A stretch of DNA of 64,000 bases, taken from positions 1,860,001 to 1,924,000 of the forward strand of contig WPIO01000043.1 of assembly GCA_009760855.2 (NCBI GenBank). Reading direction: 5' to 3'. The DNA is from Cristatella mucedo (taxonomy: Eukaryota; Bryozoa; Phylactolaemata; Cristatellidae). Positions 24,201 to 32,500 of this stretch are shown here, in pieces. The notes under the pieces were generated by a model. It searched no databases and was not told where the DNA came from. It saw nothing but the letters and a program-made list of their open reading frames with translations. A program made the position numbers and the translations under genes. Every line of letters starts with the position of its first letter. The first letter of the stretch is position 1.

Positions 24201-24753
24201 TCGTAAAAAGCATATTTCACAGCCGGCAGCTATTCTGGACGTGCGAAATTCAAGCGCAGTCAAGAGAAAACCAGATGTCCCAAATATCCAACCCGTCGAG
24301 TGCTCTGTCAGCAGTAGCTATCTCTCGAGGAGCCCTCTAGATGCCGTTCACTAGGTAAGGTTAGGAGACTAGGTCTTGGCGTAGAAAGGTTTAAACATGT
24401 GAGTTGAGAGACAGCTTTCATTTCTCACCAACCCATAAGGATTTCGTAGCCATCCATTTGAACTAGTGGCGGGACGATTTAGGAATTTTGAGTCGCGAGT
24501 CGCCACTAAGCTTGGTTTAATGCAGAAGAGGCTACTGAATTTAAATTTAGTTGCCAGATTTGGAAAACTTGCAAGCAGAATTTGCTACTACTTGCTCTCC
24601 TTCTACTGTATTCGGCCTATCCCGTATTACAGGTATGAGTTATTCCTATGCCGTTATATACTTGCAGCTGACATACCGAATTCTTCTCCGACCATCGGTG
24701 CCGTCGTCGTTTTGGCTTCCGTCTTAGCCGTCTGTGGATCCTATTTCACTTGA
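7737..24753 (+). CDS. secreted/GPI-type protein with three Ig-like domains (8 exons, 486 aa)
   Basis: Exons 7737-7797, 8092-8406, 11995-12105, 15162-15482, 17944-18051, 20155-20324, 21500-21788 and 24668-24753 join in one frame: 1461 nt, 486 residues plus stop. Seen: a signal peptide (residues 1-21), three Ig-like modules, ten N-x-S/T sequons and a C-terminal tail IGAVVVLASVLAVCGSYFT after an N-S-S, with no basic cytoplasmic tail. Domain 1 pairs C51 with C137 (D131-T-G-x-Y-Y-C), domain 2 C195 with C281 (D275-T-G-x-Y-K-C); both spacings are 86. Domain 3 has C338, C350, C413, C420 and C444 and lacks the D-x-G-x-Y-x-C motif. A Trp or Phe (W28, W170, F313) sits 23-25 residues before the first Cys of each domain. 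Known: this layout is typical of extracellular adhesion, recognition or immune proteins held by GPI. Inferred: cell-surface recognition. I recognise no named family. A single-pass membrane protein without tail is the alternative. Confidence 0.8.
8092..8406 (+). CDS. Ig gene exon 2: first part of Ig-like domain 1
   Basis: The acceptor ACATTTTTAG precedes an open stretch of 315 nt, phase 1-1, ending G|GTAAGA (residues 21-125). It holds the early strands with W28, the first domain cysteine C51 in VTILC, a Gly-rich loop (GGGG) and sequons N33-R-T and N74-I-S. Its length matches exon 4 (321 nt). Confidence 0.8.
10850..10922 (+). repeat. (AC)n-(AT)n microsatellite
   Basis: A run of about 25 AC units (from about 10850) passes directly into an AT run up to 10922 and abuts the 3' tail of a SINE A copy on the - strand. 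The open frames across it are artefacts. Confidence 0.95.
10922..11057 (-). repeat. SINE A copy (tRNA-headed)
   Basis: The reverse complement begins GAGCTGGTTTGGTCTAGCGG, TTAAGGTGCTCGCC (A box), then GAGGTCGCGGGCTCGAGCCC (B-box region) and ends AGATTAAGTTCTCTTGGGGG and GCTATACAAATGAATT. It is collinear with 31260-31410 (+). Confidence 0.85.
11496..11772 (+). repeat. 16-bp minisatellite, about 17 copies
   Basis: The tandem unit is GGTCCTTCCTGCTCTC, with a GGTGTTTCCTGCTCTC variant in three early copies. Units are nearly identical, pointing to recent expansion. Because 16 is not a multiple of 3, all three frames stay open with a 16-residue period (such as SRSFLLSVLPALGPSC), which explains the long apparent proteins here. 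Confidence 0.97.
11772..11905 (+). repeat. SINE B copy, 5' part replaced by the minisatellite
   Basis: GAGGTCGTGGTTTAGCAACC, GGCGATTCTCCGTATTGCCG, CTGCAAG and AAAGAGGCAGTTAAATAAGC correspond to the second half of the SINE B copy at 60099-60265. The tRNA-like head is missing and the minisatellite stands in its place. Confidence 0.7.
11995..12105 (+). CDS. Ig gene exon 3: F/G strands of Ig-like domain 1
   Basis: The exon is 111 nt, phase 1-1, between TTTGTAG and A|GTAAGT (residues 126-162). It carries S-S-D131-T-G-M-Y-Y-C137, the canonical Ig F strand, then sequon N138-G-S and a G-strand-like QIYLSVT. It pairs with exon 2 to give one complete domain. Confidence 0.85.
13840..13989 (+). repeat. 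LINE B 3' UTR fragment
   Basis: CAATGCTTCTCACTTTGTGT, TTGCTGAATGAGATTAAG, GCGTACTGAAAGC and GAGTGGGCTATAG match 28350-28520 and, inverted, 6440-6540. Confidence 0.55.
13990..14262 (+). repeat. LINE A 3' end
   Basis: The standard LINE A 3' UTR blocks are present in order: AGGACAGCATTTAGTGGGTC, GTGATTCGTCCTTCATGTGC, GCATGCTGACCCTGTGCATG and GAGTTCTCTGAGGGCGCTTT, ending in ATT repeats. Confidence 0.9.
14310..14615 (-). repeat. degenerate LINE reverse-transcriptase fragment
   Basis: The - strand encodes SSWSARNLGILIDDRLTF, corresponding to the 'SARNLGV.FDS.LS' segment after the RT palm, preceded by a broken SDD-KAKLL that parallels LNDDKTNLL of LINE A. Stops and frame breaks are present. Confidence 0.5.
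15162..15482 (+). CDS. Ig gene exon 4: first part of Ig-like domain 2
   Basis: The exon is 321 nt, phase 1-1, from TTGTTGTAG to T|GTAAGC (residues 163-269). ITW170MTVDNQ parallels TW28LSINN of domain 1, and C195 in MAVRCFAV is the first domain cysteine. Sequons are N215-F-T, N223-G-S and N239-S-S. Confidence 0.85.
15483..17943 (+). other. Ig gene intron 4
   Basis: GTAAGC...TTTTTTTTCCTAG. The intron is AT-rich with no repeat family I can name. A - strand open frame at 16891-17112 (73 codons) has no recognised domain. A short telomere-like phrase (GTTTAGGGTTAGG) near 17697 is too short to matter. Confidence 0.6.
17944..18051 (+). CDS. Ig gene exon 5: F/G strands of Ig-like domain 2
   Basis: The exon is 108 nt, phase 1-1, with a strong polypyrimidine acceptor and donor C|GTAAGG (residues 270-305). 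It carries P-R-D275-T-G-T-Y-K-C281 and a G-strand-like SSEVFIDST. It is the counterpart of exon 3 in length, phase and motif. Confidence 0.85.
18166..18238 (+). repeat. (CTG)n-(CTA)n triplet microsatellite
   Basis: About a dozen CTG/GCT units pass into CTA units, with interruptions, starting about 115 bp after the exon 5 donor. It lies in the intron, so it is not a coding homopolymer unless the donor is skipped. Confidence 0.95.
19095..19200 (-). repeat. LINE B 3' UTR fragment
   Basis: ACACAGATTGAGTGGGTGTT, ACGTGGGAAATTACG, TAGCCCGCTAAAAACC and CTTTCGGTGTGCATGC are the reverse complement of the 'ACCGAAAGC...GTGGGCTATA...' block of LINE B (compare 28420-28500). Confidence 0.45.
19682..19718. 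repeat. perfect 18-bp inverted repeat with 1-nt spacer
   Basis: ACCTCCATCGCTAGCCAT is followed by C and then its exact reverse complement. This short-spaced palindrome could extrude as a cruciform or be a mutation-prone fold-back site. It lies in intron 5. Confidence 0.97.
20155..20324 (+). CDS. Ig gene exon 6: first part of Ig-like domain 3
   Basis: The exon is 170 nt, entering in phase 1 after TTTCTGCAG and ending in phase 0 at AAG|GTGCGT (residues 306-362). QLF313VIGGDD parallels the W-x-x-V/I-D/N start of domains 1 and 2, and C338 in MLLCNVT is the equivalent first cysteine. C350 is extra. Sequon N339-V-T. Confidence 0.75.
20325..21499 (+). other. Ig gene intron 6
   Basis: GTGCGT...AATTTACAG. 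No repeat family or coding motif recognised. Confidence 0.6.
21500..21788 (+). CDS. Ig gene exon 7: second part of Ig-like domain 3
   Basis: The exon is 289 nt, entering in phase 0 and ending in phase 1 at G|GTAATG (residues 363-458). It contains sequons N375-T-S and N408-V-S and cysteines C413, C420 and C444. NPVISC420VAW could be the F-strand cysteine (82 residues after C338), but the D-x-G-x-Y-x-C motif is absent, so this domain is divergent. The frame stays open past the donor to 21958; a read-through form would lack the hydrophobic tail and be secreted. Confidence 0.75.
21789..24667 (+). other. Ig gene intron 7
   Basis: GTAATG...TATACTTGCAG. Apart from a LINE A 3' end at 22190-22331 I recognise nothing. 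Exon 7 (phase 1) joins the last exon (phase 1) directly, so no extra exon is needed. Confidence 0.55.
22190..22331 (+). repeat. LINE A 3' end, very short
   Basis: TTTGCAGCAAATGTAAAGTG, GACTTCTCTGAGGGTGCTTT and ATCAAGTGCA followed by ATT repeats is the terminal part of the LINE A 3' UTR. Confidence 0.85.
24668..24753 (+). CDS. Ig gene exon 8: hydrophobic C-terminal tail and stop
   Basis: The exon is 86 nt, entering in phase 1 after ATACTTGCAG. It encodes ADIPNSSPT, then IGAVVVLASVLAVCGSYFT and TGA. Small residues (N463-S-S) before a hydrophobic run that ends the protein are the usual form of a GPI-attachment signal. A tail-less transmembrane helix is possible. An AATAAA at 25425-25430 is a possible but distant polyadenylation signal. 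Confidence 0.75.
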
Positions 24754-25994
24754 ACTGAATGGAAAGTGACACAGCATACGTTGTCAAATCATTAACTAAG
24801 CAGCTCTTTGAAGGTTGAAGAGCTATTCCGGATGCAATCTAGAGACCAGAAGAACATCTAGAGTGCTGCTACCTGCACGGTGCGCAAGCATACTGCAAGA
24901 GGGATGGGAGGTGGGATGAACAGTCAAAGTAAATACAGTGCTAACAACGCTATGGTATTTTTTGAGAAGTTTAGTGCGAATGGATTTTTTAAATAAGTTT
25001 CAGTTCCACCACCTAAGCAGGCAGCTAGGACTAATGGACTGGTTTGAACCCAAAACGACTGACAGCTACGACCACTCTATAAGTTGCAAGGCTACTGCAA
25101 AAGAGGCAACGCGAAAACCCAAATCATTCTGATTAGGCACAGATAAATCCGTAGCTTCCAGCGAGCTCTCGCTGGTCCAACGCCACAGCCCATCACCATA
25201 ACGGATTCAGGTTACAGCAGACGCCTGACAGACGCTGGTGGTGCCCGCTCCTGGAAGAATAGCAGAGCCGTGGGTGTATCTCGGAAACATTCAGTTGTGA
25301 TAATGATTAGAGATGACATGCCTACCATAAGAGAGCCAGAATCATAACTCCTGTCCTTAGCTTAGAGCGATACATTGCAAAGCCACTGCTAGTCGCATTT
25401 GCAAATCACAAGCCAAAGCTTGCAAATAAATAAGCATGCCTATGCACCGCTTTTTGTGCAGTCTAAAATACAAATTAAATAAATATAAATAGGATTATTA
25501 TAACTCGGAAATCACTCATATTCCAAAGCACTGTCTAATCCGACTGATTAGCAAGCCGACGTTTTATTATCAAGATATACACAATCAGAAAATGCCAGAA
25601 TAAGCACCGATCTTGTTTTTAAGCATCAATATCGGCATGGTATTAATATAAGGGCCAACAGGTCAATACTCGAAAAAGTAAAATTGACAATTTCATGAAG
25701 AATGAAAGGAACGCTTAAAAATAGGAACGCTAGAAAACAGCGAAGGTTACCTTTCCCTGGCAGTATCTCTTCCTTGTTACAATGAGCTGTTATTTTAAGG
25801 AGCCCAGCCAAGTTTTTTAAGTTGCTAATAAAATTTAAAAGAGAGGGTAAGTTGAGGAAGAGACGATTTGGTTGGACTGGAAGGGAGGGCTATAGCAGCC
25901 CTCTACACCTCTCACCATGACATAGACCCTCTAGACCCTACATAAGACCTTTTCTCATCTGAGAGCGTCCCCGCATAACATGCCAGATAGTTGT
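24754..25994. other. 3' flank of the Ig gene, no recognised gene
   Basis: Possible 3' UTR of the Ig gene, with AATAAA at 25425-25430. No repeat family or coding motif seen. Confidence 0.45.
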
Positions 25995-26520
25995 AATAAT
26001 AACAATAATTCCTTTGATGGTAACATCCGCAAGCAGAAGGCAGTGTAAGTAAGCACATGCACACGAAGGACGAATCACACATACCCATCAAAACTGATAG
26101 AAATCATAACACAAATAAGCATTTTTCAGCGTATTTTTAAATATCGTGATCCCAGGGTGCGGTTTGATAGTCGGTAGTGAGTCTCAAGCTTTGGTAGCAT
26201 AGGAACAAAAGGCACGGTCTCCAACGGTTTTGAGGTTCATATGGCTAAACGATTTGAATCACAAAAGCAGGTTGTAGGACTCTTTGCCTGGTAGGGAGAA
26301 GCCCTGATAGGTAAACTGAAGCCGGATAATAAAGGGACCTAAAAGTAATTGACAGATAATTAAAGTTGATGATTGAAAGTCAGTGCAGATCGACAAAAAG
26401 AGCTCGTCTCCAGAAGAGCCTATACCTTCATCTCTGTGGTCATCGCTAGCAGTACAATTTAGCCCTGCCATAACCGAGATTTGCAATGCTTCTCTGGGAA
26501 AAGGGGTCGTCAGCTAGGTA
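25995..26520 (-). repeat. LINE A fragment, strongly decayed
   Basis: Reverse-complement landmarks of LINE A are present but eroded: 3' UTR GTGATTCGTCCTTCGTGTGC, protein-end landmarks around 26170-26240 (GGTCTCCAACGGTTTTGAGG on the + strand) and the 'gggacctaaaagt' block near 26333. A 3' microsatellite is weak. Confidence 0.65.
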
Positions 26521-26649
26521 ACTGCAAAAGGCTATGAATATAGCTGCAAGGCCAGTTTTCAAGTCCCGGAGGTTTGACCGCACGTCTCCTTTACTAAAAG
26601 AGCTAGGATGAATGCTGATTGATTAGCGGATACAGAGAATATTTCTTAC

Positions 26650-26940
26650 ACTGACCTAGGCTCTCTAAGGCTAGGCTCCTAAAAACCCTAGCTGAACTGC
26701 TGCACCAGTTTCAGCCTCCTCCTGCCCTCAGGTCCTGTATGGACAATAAATTAGGCGTTCCCTTCCTCAGCTTGAAGACCGTTGGCGACGAAAGCTTTAG
26801 CTCTGCAGGTCTTATTTTGCAGGACCCGCTTCCACTCTCGTGCTGCCGACTATGGCTCATCCTTTCCAGTGGTCCTGAGCTGCTACTTCCATGCTGCTCA
26901 CTACCAAAACTTCTCGCCTGACTCTGCTAGTGTGAATAAT
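26650..26940 (+). repeat. LINE B fragment, interrupted by LINE A
   Basis: It encodes LAELLHQFQPPPALRSCMDN, KLGVPFLSLKTVGDESFSSA and RLWLILSSG, the C-terminal segment of an L2/CR1-like RT protein. It breaks off at about 26940, where a - strand LINE A begins, and its 3' UTR resumes at about 28345. Confidence 0.7.
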
Positions 26941-26944
26941 AATT

Positions 26945-28345
26945 ACTATAATAATAAACGATAAAGCGCTCTCGGAGAGCTCAATCTCTTTCTATGTGCT
27001 TCACATTTGCTGCAAAGGGAAACGCGATTGAATTGTGAGTGGTATCATGCTTGATAAATAACATGGTTAAATGGTTAGGGGTGACATGCACAGGGTCACC
27101 ATGCAAGCCTGGTTAGTAGCAGCATGGACACTGTCAGCACACATAAGCACATAAAGGACGAATGACAGGGACCAATTAAATACTGTCCTAAATAGGTTGC
27201 GTTTTAAATTCTTTTTAAATATGGTCACGTCATGGGAGGTTGCGATGCACGTCGGGAGTGATTTCCAGGCTTTGACAGCACATGAACTAAATGCATGGTC
27301 TCCAAAGGATTTGAGGTTTGCACAAGGTAATGGTAACCAGTTGGATTCCGAAAAGTACGTGGTAGGATGCTTGGCCTGGTGGCGGAGTAAATCTGAGAGA
27401 TAGGCTGGAGCCAAAGAATGAAGTGACCTAAAAGTGAGCGAACAAATCCATGAAGTCAATCCGTTACTTGACATTTAGCCAGTGGAGGTCGGCGAGAAGT
27501 GACGTGATGTGGCAACTTCGAGGCTCACGACAGACAAGCGTAGCTGCAGAGTTTTGCACCAGCTGTAAGCACCTGATTGCAGATTCCGGTAGGCCAGCAA
27601 GAAGTGAATTACAGAAGTCAAGACGGGATGTCACAAATGCATGGACCAACTTAGATGTCGCATCCTTGTCTAAACAAGCCCGAATTTTAGCAATATTATG
27701 TAGCTGAAAGTAGGCAGACTTGACTGTGGAGCTGATGTGGTCGTCTAACGAGAGGTCACTTTGGGACATGACACCTAGATTTCGTGCAGATTCAACAGGA
27801 GATATTCTGGCAGAGCTGAGTTTGAACATTAACCTTTCCAATATCTGAATCACACTGGGTTTGCCAATACCTAGTAAGTTATTTTAATCATCATTTAATT
27901 TAAGAAAATGTTCTGCCATCCATGTGCGAATGTCATCAATACATGCAGCAAGTGAGTTGAGAGAATTCGAGGTGCTAAAAAGCTGGGAGGGATCAAAGCA
28001 AAGACAACTGAGTGTCATCCGCATAGAAGTGAAAGCCTAGATCGTGCTTGGCAATCACATCAGCAAGAGGGAGAGTACAAACCGTGAAAAGAAGAAGAAC
28101 TAGCAAGGAGATCTGAGGTAACCGATTTTTTAGATGTACCTTTGTCTATTCATGTCAATAGTCTGGAGTCTCTAACTGAGATAGGACCTGAACCATTGCA
28201 GTGCAGTGCCCGTGATTCCCAGGTGAGATGAGAGGCGCTCCAGGAGAACTTGGCTATTGATAGTATCAAAAGCTGCCTTAGGCTCGAGCAAAACAAGCAG
28301 AGCCACTCTACCCATGTCTTCATTCCTAAGTAGGTTGGTGTACAC
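26945..28345 (-). repeat. LINE A copy with RT palm, inserted in LINE B
   Basis: On the - strand the element runs from LLVLLEPKAAFDTINSQVLL and ITGTALQWFRSYLS (28172-28369), through an intact catalytic box GFHFYADD (near 28012-28026), DPSQ, WMAEHFLKLNDD, SARNLGV, LHNIAKIRACLDKD, DFCNSLLAGLP, LQLVQNSAATLVCRE, LHWLNVK, then FRSLHSLAPAYLSDLLRHQA and KAWKSLPTC to the 3' UTR and a TA-rich tail at 26945. Frameshifts separate the blocks, so it is dead. The N-terminal part and any ORF1 are missing. The - strand ORFs 27067-27474 and 27464-27853 are pieces of it. Confidence 0.9.
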
Positions 28346-28600
28346 CCTAAGCAACGCTATGCTTCCCACTTTCTCTTTGTTGCATGAGATTAAGTCAGTT
28401 TGCTACCGAATGCATACCGAAAGCCGATTCGGTTGTCAGTGGGCTATATAAAAATTTCCTGGATAACACCAAACATAGTTAGTGTGGCTTTGTGGAGTTA
28501 CAGATGGCGATTCATTACATTACATCACATAAACTTTCATACTTCAACCGTTCGGACTGAGTTCCCGGGCTGCCTTTGGTGACTGTATTCTTTACTAACT
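28346..28600 (+). repeat. LINE B 3' UTR, downstream half
   Basis: ACGCTATGCTTCCCACTTTC, TTTGTTGCATGAGATTAAG, GCATACCGAAAGCCGATTCG and GTCAGTGGGCTATATAAA continue the LINE B copy that stops at 26940. Confidence 0.6.
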
Positions 28601-28752
28601 ATGACCTCCATGTTTCTCCTGTTCTTCAATGACAGATGCTGTACCAGTAGGCATATGGCTCAGTTGACTGCACCATGGACCGGCTGGGACGTGCCAAGCT
28701 GCCACCACCTCAACCCTGGCTGTAGTGATCGACAACACTTTGCTCAGACTAA

Positions 28753-28905
28753 GCTAGTTTAGCTCAGTGCTAAGGTGCTCATCTTGATCATAGTCAAGGT
28801 GAATGTACTTTATGACCTAGGTCGTGGGCTCAAGCCCTGTGGCTTGTGTGAAACGCCTGAATAGAGATTAGGCTCTCTTTGGGTGCTATGCAAAACGTAT
28901 ATACA
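28753..28905 (+). repeat. SINE A copy
   Basis: GCTAGTTTAGCTCAGTGCTA, AGGTGCTCATCTTG, then TAGGTCGTGGGCTCAAGCCC and the tail AGATTAGGCTCTCTTTGGGT GCTATGCAAAACG (in two blocks). It is more diverged than 31260-31410 and has an internal insertion of about 25 bp between the A and B boxes. Confidence 0.7.
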
Positions 28906-28969
28906 CTCACATACAAAGATATTAACGAATAGGTGCCACTACCAAGTGACTATCCCGTCAGCTAATTGA

Positions 28970-30000
28970 CTGGCTCTACTCCTAACAGCACTGAAAACAT
29001 CGGCACGAAGGGTTATAATAGTTTTCCTAGCATCAACACTAAGGTTATACGTGCACTAACGGATGCTTACATAAAAATGGGAGGTCGGACCAGCCCTGCT
29101 CTGCAAATGACTTCCTGTATTCGCCTGGGCATGTACTCAGTCACCTTCCGGAAAACATCCGGAGTATTGCGGTACCACAGCTACTTAAGGCAACCAAAAA
29201 TATGCTCGGGAGGTGGGAGACTTCTCTCAGCTATAGGTGAGAGCTCCAACCTCTTCCATACATGCTCAATAGGGCTAACATCGGGCGATTAGCTTGCAAA
29301 CTAAGGACTCGAACACATGAATCCGGGAATAATTTTGTAGCTGCCCTTGCAGTATGCTTGGGAACATTATCCATTTGCCAAACATGGTCCTCGCCCACAA
29401 GAGATGTGGCACAAGGCATGCCAACATTATTAATGATGTCCATGAATATGTTCCTGTCCATAATATTGTTGATTCGGTGTAGAGTTCCTATGCCGGATGC
29501 TGAAAAAAAGACCAAATCGACACACTTCTGCCTCTGTACTAGAGCATCGACTGCAAGCAGTCTTGGTCGGACTCTTCGCCTTTTCCTCGACTGACTCAGC
29601 TTGCCATCCTACTGCGTCTCCATATCCACTGGACCGTGAATTTACTTGTATCGGACCGCATAATACTGCTCGAGCCTGCACCTTTAAAGTGGGCTCGCTC
29701 GTTCAGGGGCACACTGCAGATGGCATTTTGTTAATTAACAGCTTGCAGCTACTAACTCTTCTGTATATGCCGTGCTCCCAAAGCCTTCTACTGACCATAT
29801 CAGGACTTACAGCCTTGCTCGAGGCCTCTTCCATGGTCTTGTAGAGAGATCGAAGCAGTGCTCTCCTTAGATCAAGTGCAATCCGTTTTACCAGACGGTC
29901 ATCCCTTTTTGTCAGTGAACCTGGGCAGCAGGAGCTTGGTAAGAGTCCATTCTACCAAATTAAAAATACTTCTTCCGGTTATAAGTGCCAGATCCGTCGC
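28970..30000 (-). mobile_element. dead Tc1-like (DD34E) DNA transposon
   Basis: On the - strand, in order: GSLTKRDDRLVKRIALDL and SPDMVSRRLWEHGIYRRV (helix-turn-helix region, about 29935-29740), SDTSKF (first catalytic Asp context, about 29660), FFSASGIGTLHRINNIMDRN, VWQMDNVPKHTARAATKLF (second Asp) and DVSPIEHVWKRLE (Glu). Counting across one frameshift, 34 residues separate the second Asp from Glu, as in Tc1. At least three frame breaks disable it. I could not place the terminal inverted repeats. The open frames on both strands at 28966-29844 belong to this fossil. Confidence 0.85.
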
Positions 30001-31259
30001 TTAGACCAAGATTCAGTGTCAGTATCACGTTTCTAAGACCTGTCTTGTGATAGGCAGCAAGTCGGCCTTTCATTTCGCTATATAGCTTCTTTGTTTTTCC
30101 CCTGTCAGATAAGAACCATACATGAGCAGCCTAATGCAAGTGGAGCTGAGCGGCCAGGGTGTGCAAATATAACTCCCGTGGTGGGCACTCTGCATGCATA
30201 GCAAAATCGTTGGCCGTTTGGATTGCAAGTTGGATAATCGAACTGCAAGTCCAAGCTAGTGTCGCTATTTTAAAGGCAATATATCATTTCAGGCTACAGT
30301 GGTATTTTTTTTTAAGTTATCAATGACGCGACCATCGACAGTGAGTCAATATTTGTGTATACAATCGGCTCTATGTAAAACTCGGTCCACACTGGCTTTT
30401 CTCAAGCTGTACCAGCTATGACGAGTGAGTGAGCTCTGAATGCTTGTATGCCACTGATAATGTCGGCATCCCAAGGCAAAGCTTTTAGAGGGCCATTGGG
30501 CTGTGCCCAGAACTGCAGCTATAGCTGAGGTTCTGAGTGAGCGGTAAATCTCCGCACAGTGAAGTAGCCTCAGGCAACTCGAACGAGGCCATCACCCTCT
30601 TGAAGTTGCATCCAGCATGCATTATGCAAAGGTGCCTACTGACAGTGCAAAATAGTGAATTTTATTAAAGAGATGGACTACCGATATAGCCCCGGAACAC
30701 CCAGCATTAGCCACTGGTCGATATCGCTTATAGTCGTTAAGTGGTGTTCAGATCATTCCACAGGCTGGGCCACTGCAGTAGCAACGCATATGAATTTGTC
30801 AAAACATAATCTACTGTCCTAGCGATATGCTTGGGTAAGATTAATTGCTGTCAAATTTAACGACTTCCCAAGTAGAGTATTTGAGCTCTTAAATCAAACT
30901 TGCTAGACCAACAAAAACGTGAGTTGACTGCTTATTGACGAATCTGGTGTAGTCCTGATGCTGTGGCCAATACCAAGTCGCTTGATCGGAACCCCTTGAA
31001 CGTTAGTGGGACCATATGCAATGGCAGTAGAGGGGGTGTTCGGTCTTTGTCAGAATCTCATCTTTTCAGTAAAACGCAGACAATACTGAGTGCATAAGAG
31101 ACAACCCAGGAGCTTCTGACCTCTTGGCCTAGCCAGATAAGGAAGGTTACAAGAAAGTGTGACCCCAGATATCCGATACTAGTGGGTTAGATATGAGGGG
31201 TAGCTGTGGGGCACTACAGGGAGGTGGGATACCAAGGGGATGCTAAGGACTGGGGCTAC
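30001..31259. other. intergenic, nothing recognised
   Basis: No open frame above background and no repeat family I can identify. The right terminus of the Tc1-like element may extend into the first part; TACAGTGGTA at about 30297 resembles a Tc1-type end but faces the wrong way for this copy. Confidence 0.4.
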
Positions 31260-31410
31260 GAGCTGGCTTGGTCTAGCGGTTAAGGTGCTCGCCCCGACCG
31301 AAGCCTGACTGAGGTCGTGGGCTCGAGCCCCGAAGCAAATGTGAAGCACCTGCATAGAGATTAAGTTCTCTTGGGGCGCTATATAAATGAATTATTTATT
31401 TAGTTATTAA
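31260..31410 (+). repeat. SINE A copy, best preserved
   Basis: GAGCTGGCTTGGTCTAGCGG, TTAAGGTGCTCGCCCCGACC (A box), CTGAGGTCGTGGGCTCGAGC (B box), then AAGCACCTGCATAGAGATTA and AGTTCTCTTGGGGCGCTATA TAAATGAATT (in blocks). A tRNA-like promoter at the 5' end and a LINE-like tail define it as a SINE. Confidence 0.9.
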
Positions 31411-31459
31411 GAAGGGAGCCTCCACGGAGGGGGCGGCTAATGAGGGGATGGCCACAGTG

Positions 31460-32175
31460 GGTGCAGCTACAGCTTGTGTAGACAGGGATACCACGGAGGA
31501 AATGTTCCATGCATTTGTGATTGGTCCATTGGTCCATGCATGCATAGTCTTGACTTCTGTAACTCACTGCTTGCTGGCGTACCGGCCTGTGCACTCAGGT
31601 GCTTGCAGCTGGTGCAAAACTCTGAAGCTAGGCTTGTCTGTCGTGAGCATCGCTGCTGCTACATAATACAGCTTCTCACCGACTGGCACTGGTTGCCAGT
31701 CAAGCGATGCATCGACTTCAAGGTTTTGTCACTTACTAATAGGTCCCCTCATTCTTTGGTTCCAGCTTACCTATCAGATCTACTGCCCCACCAGGCGGAG
31801 CGTCCTAGCTCCAGCTTTTCGGAATCTAATTGTTACCCATGCCTCATACAATTCTCAAATATTTTGGTGACACTGCCTTTAGTTCGTAAGCTTCCAAAGC
31901 CCGGAACTCACTTCCGACTTGTGTTGTGGCATCTCCTGTCGTGTCAATATTCAAAAAGGAACTAAAAATGTATCTATTTATCACAGCATTGAGTGGGTCC
32001 ATGTGATTCGTCCTTTATATGTCTATGCATGCTGACACTGTGCATACTGCCACTAACTGAACTTGCATGCCGACCCTGTGCATGTCACCCCTAACCATGA
32101 CATTCTTGTTATTTTTCCAGCATGATACCATTAACCATTTGATCGCACTTCTTTTGCAGCAAATGTGAAGTGCCT

Positions 32176-32214
<39 letters not shown>

Positions 32215-32275
32215 GAGAGACTGAGTTTTCTGAGAGTGCTATATCAAAATCATTATTATTATTATTAGTGTTATT
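31460..32275 (+). repeat. LINE A copy, 3' third
   Basis: It encodes ACVDRDTTEEMFHAFVI, LDFCNSLLAGVPACALRCLQ, LVQNSEARLVCRE, WHWLPVKRCIDFKVLSLTN and LVPAYLSDLLPHQAERPSSS, then a frame break and the 3' UTR. The tail contains an expanded (GA)n run at 32176-32221 inside the conserved '...CCTAGAGAGAG...' motif, then ATT repeats. It points the same way as the SINE A just upstream. Confidence 0.9.
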
Positions 32276-32379
32276 ACATAAGTATGAGGCCATAGCCCAG
32301 TCTTTTGTGACAACTGGCTACCGGTAGGCAGTGGTGAGGCCAGTCGTGGTCCGTGCTATGGGTTGCCGGTGGAGGATAA

Positions 32380-32500
32380 AAATAATAATAATAATAATAA
32401 CGCTTTTGATAAAGCACCCTCAGAGAACTCAATCTTTTTCTAGGTGCTTTACATTTGCTGCAAAGGGAACCACAACCGAATGGTGAGTAATAAGGAAGCC
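32380..32500 (-). repeat. LINE A 3' end
   Basis: (AAT)n followed by TTTTGATAAAGCACCCTCAG, AGAACTCAATCTTTTTCTAG and GCAAAGGGAACCACAACCGA is the reverse complement of the LINE A terminus. Only about 120 bp is kept. Confidence 0.85.

Noticed and set aside
28012-28026. Active retrotransposon suggested by the intact FYADD box
   Set aside because: The copy is 5'-truncated, frame-broken and lacks an endonuclease.
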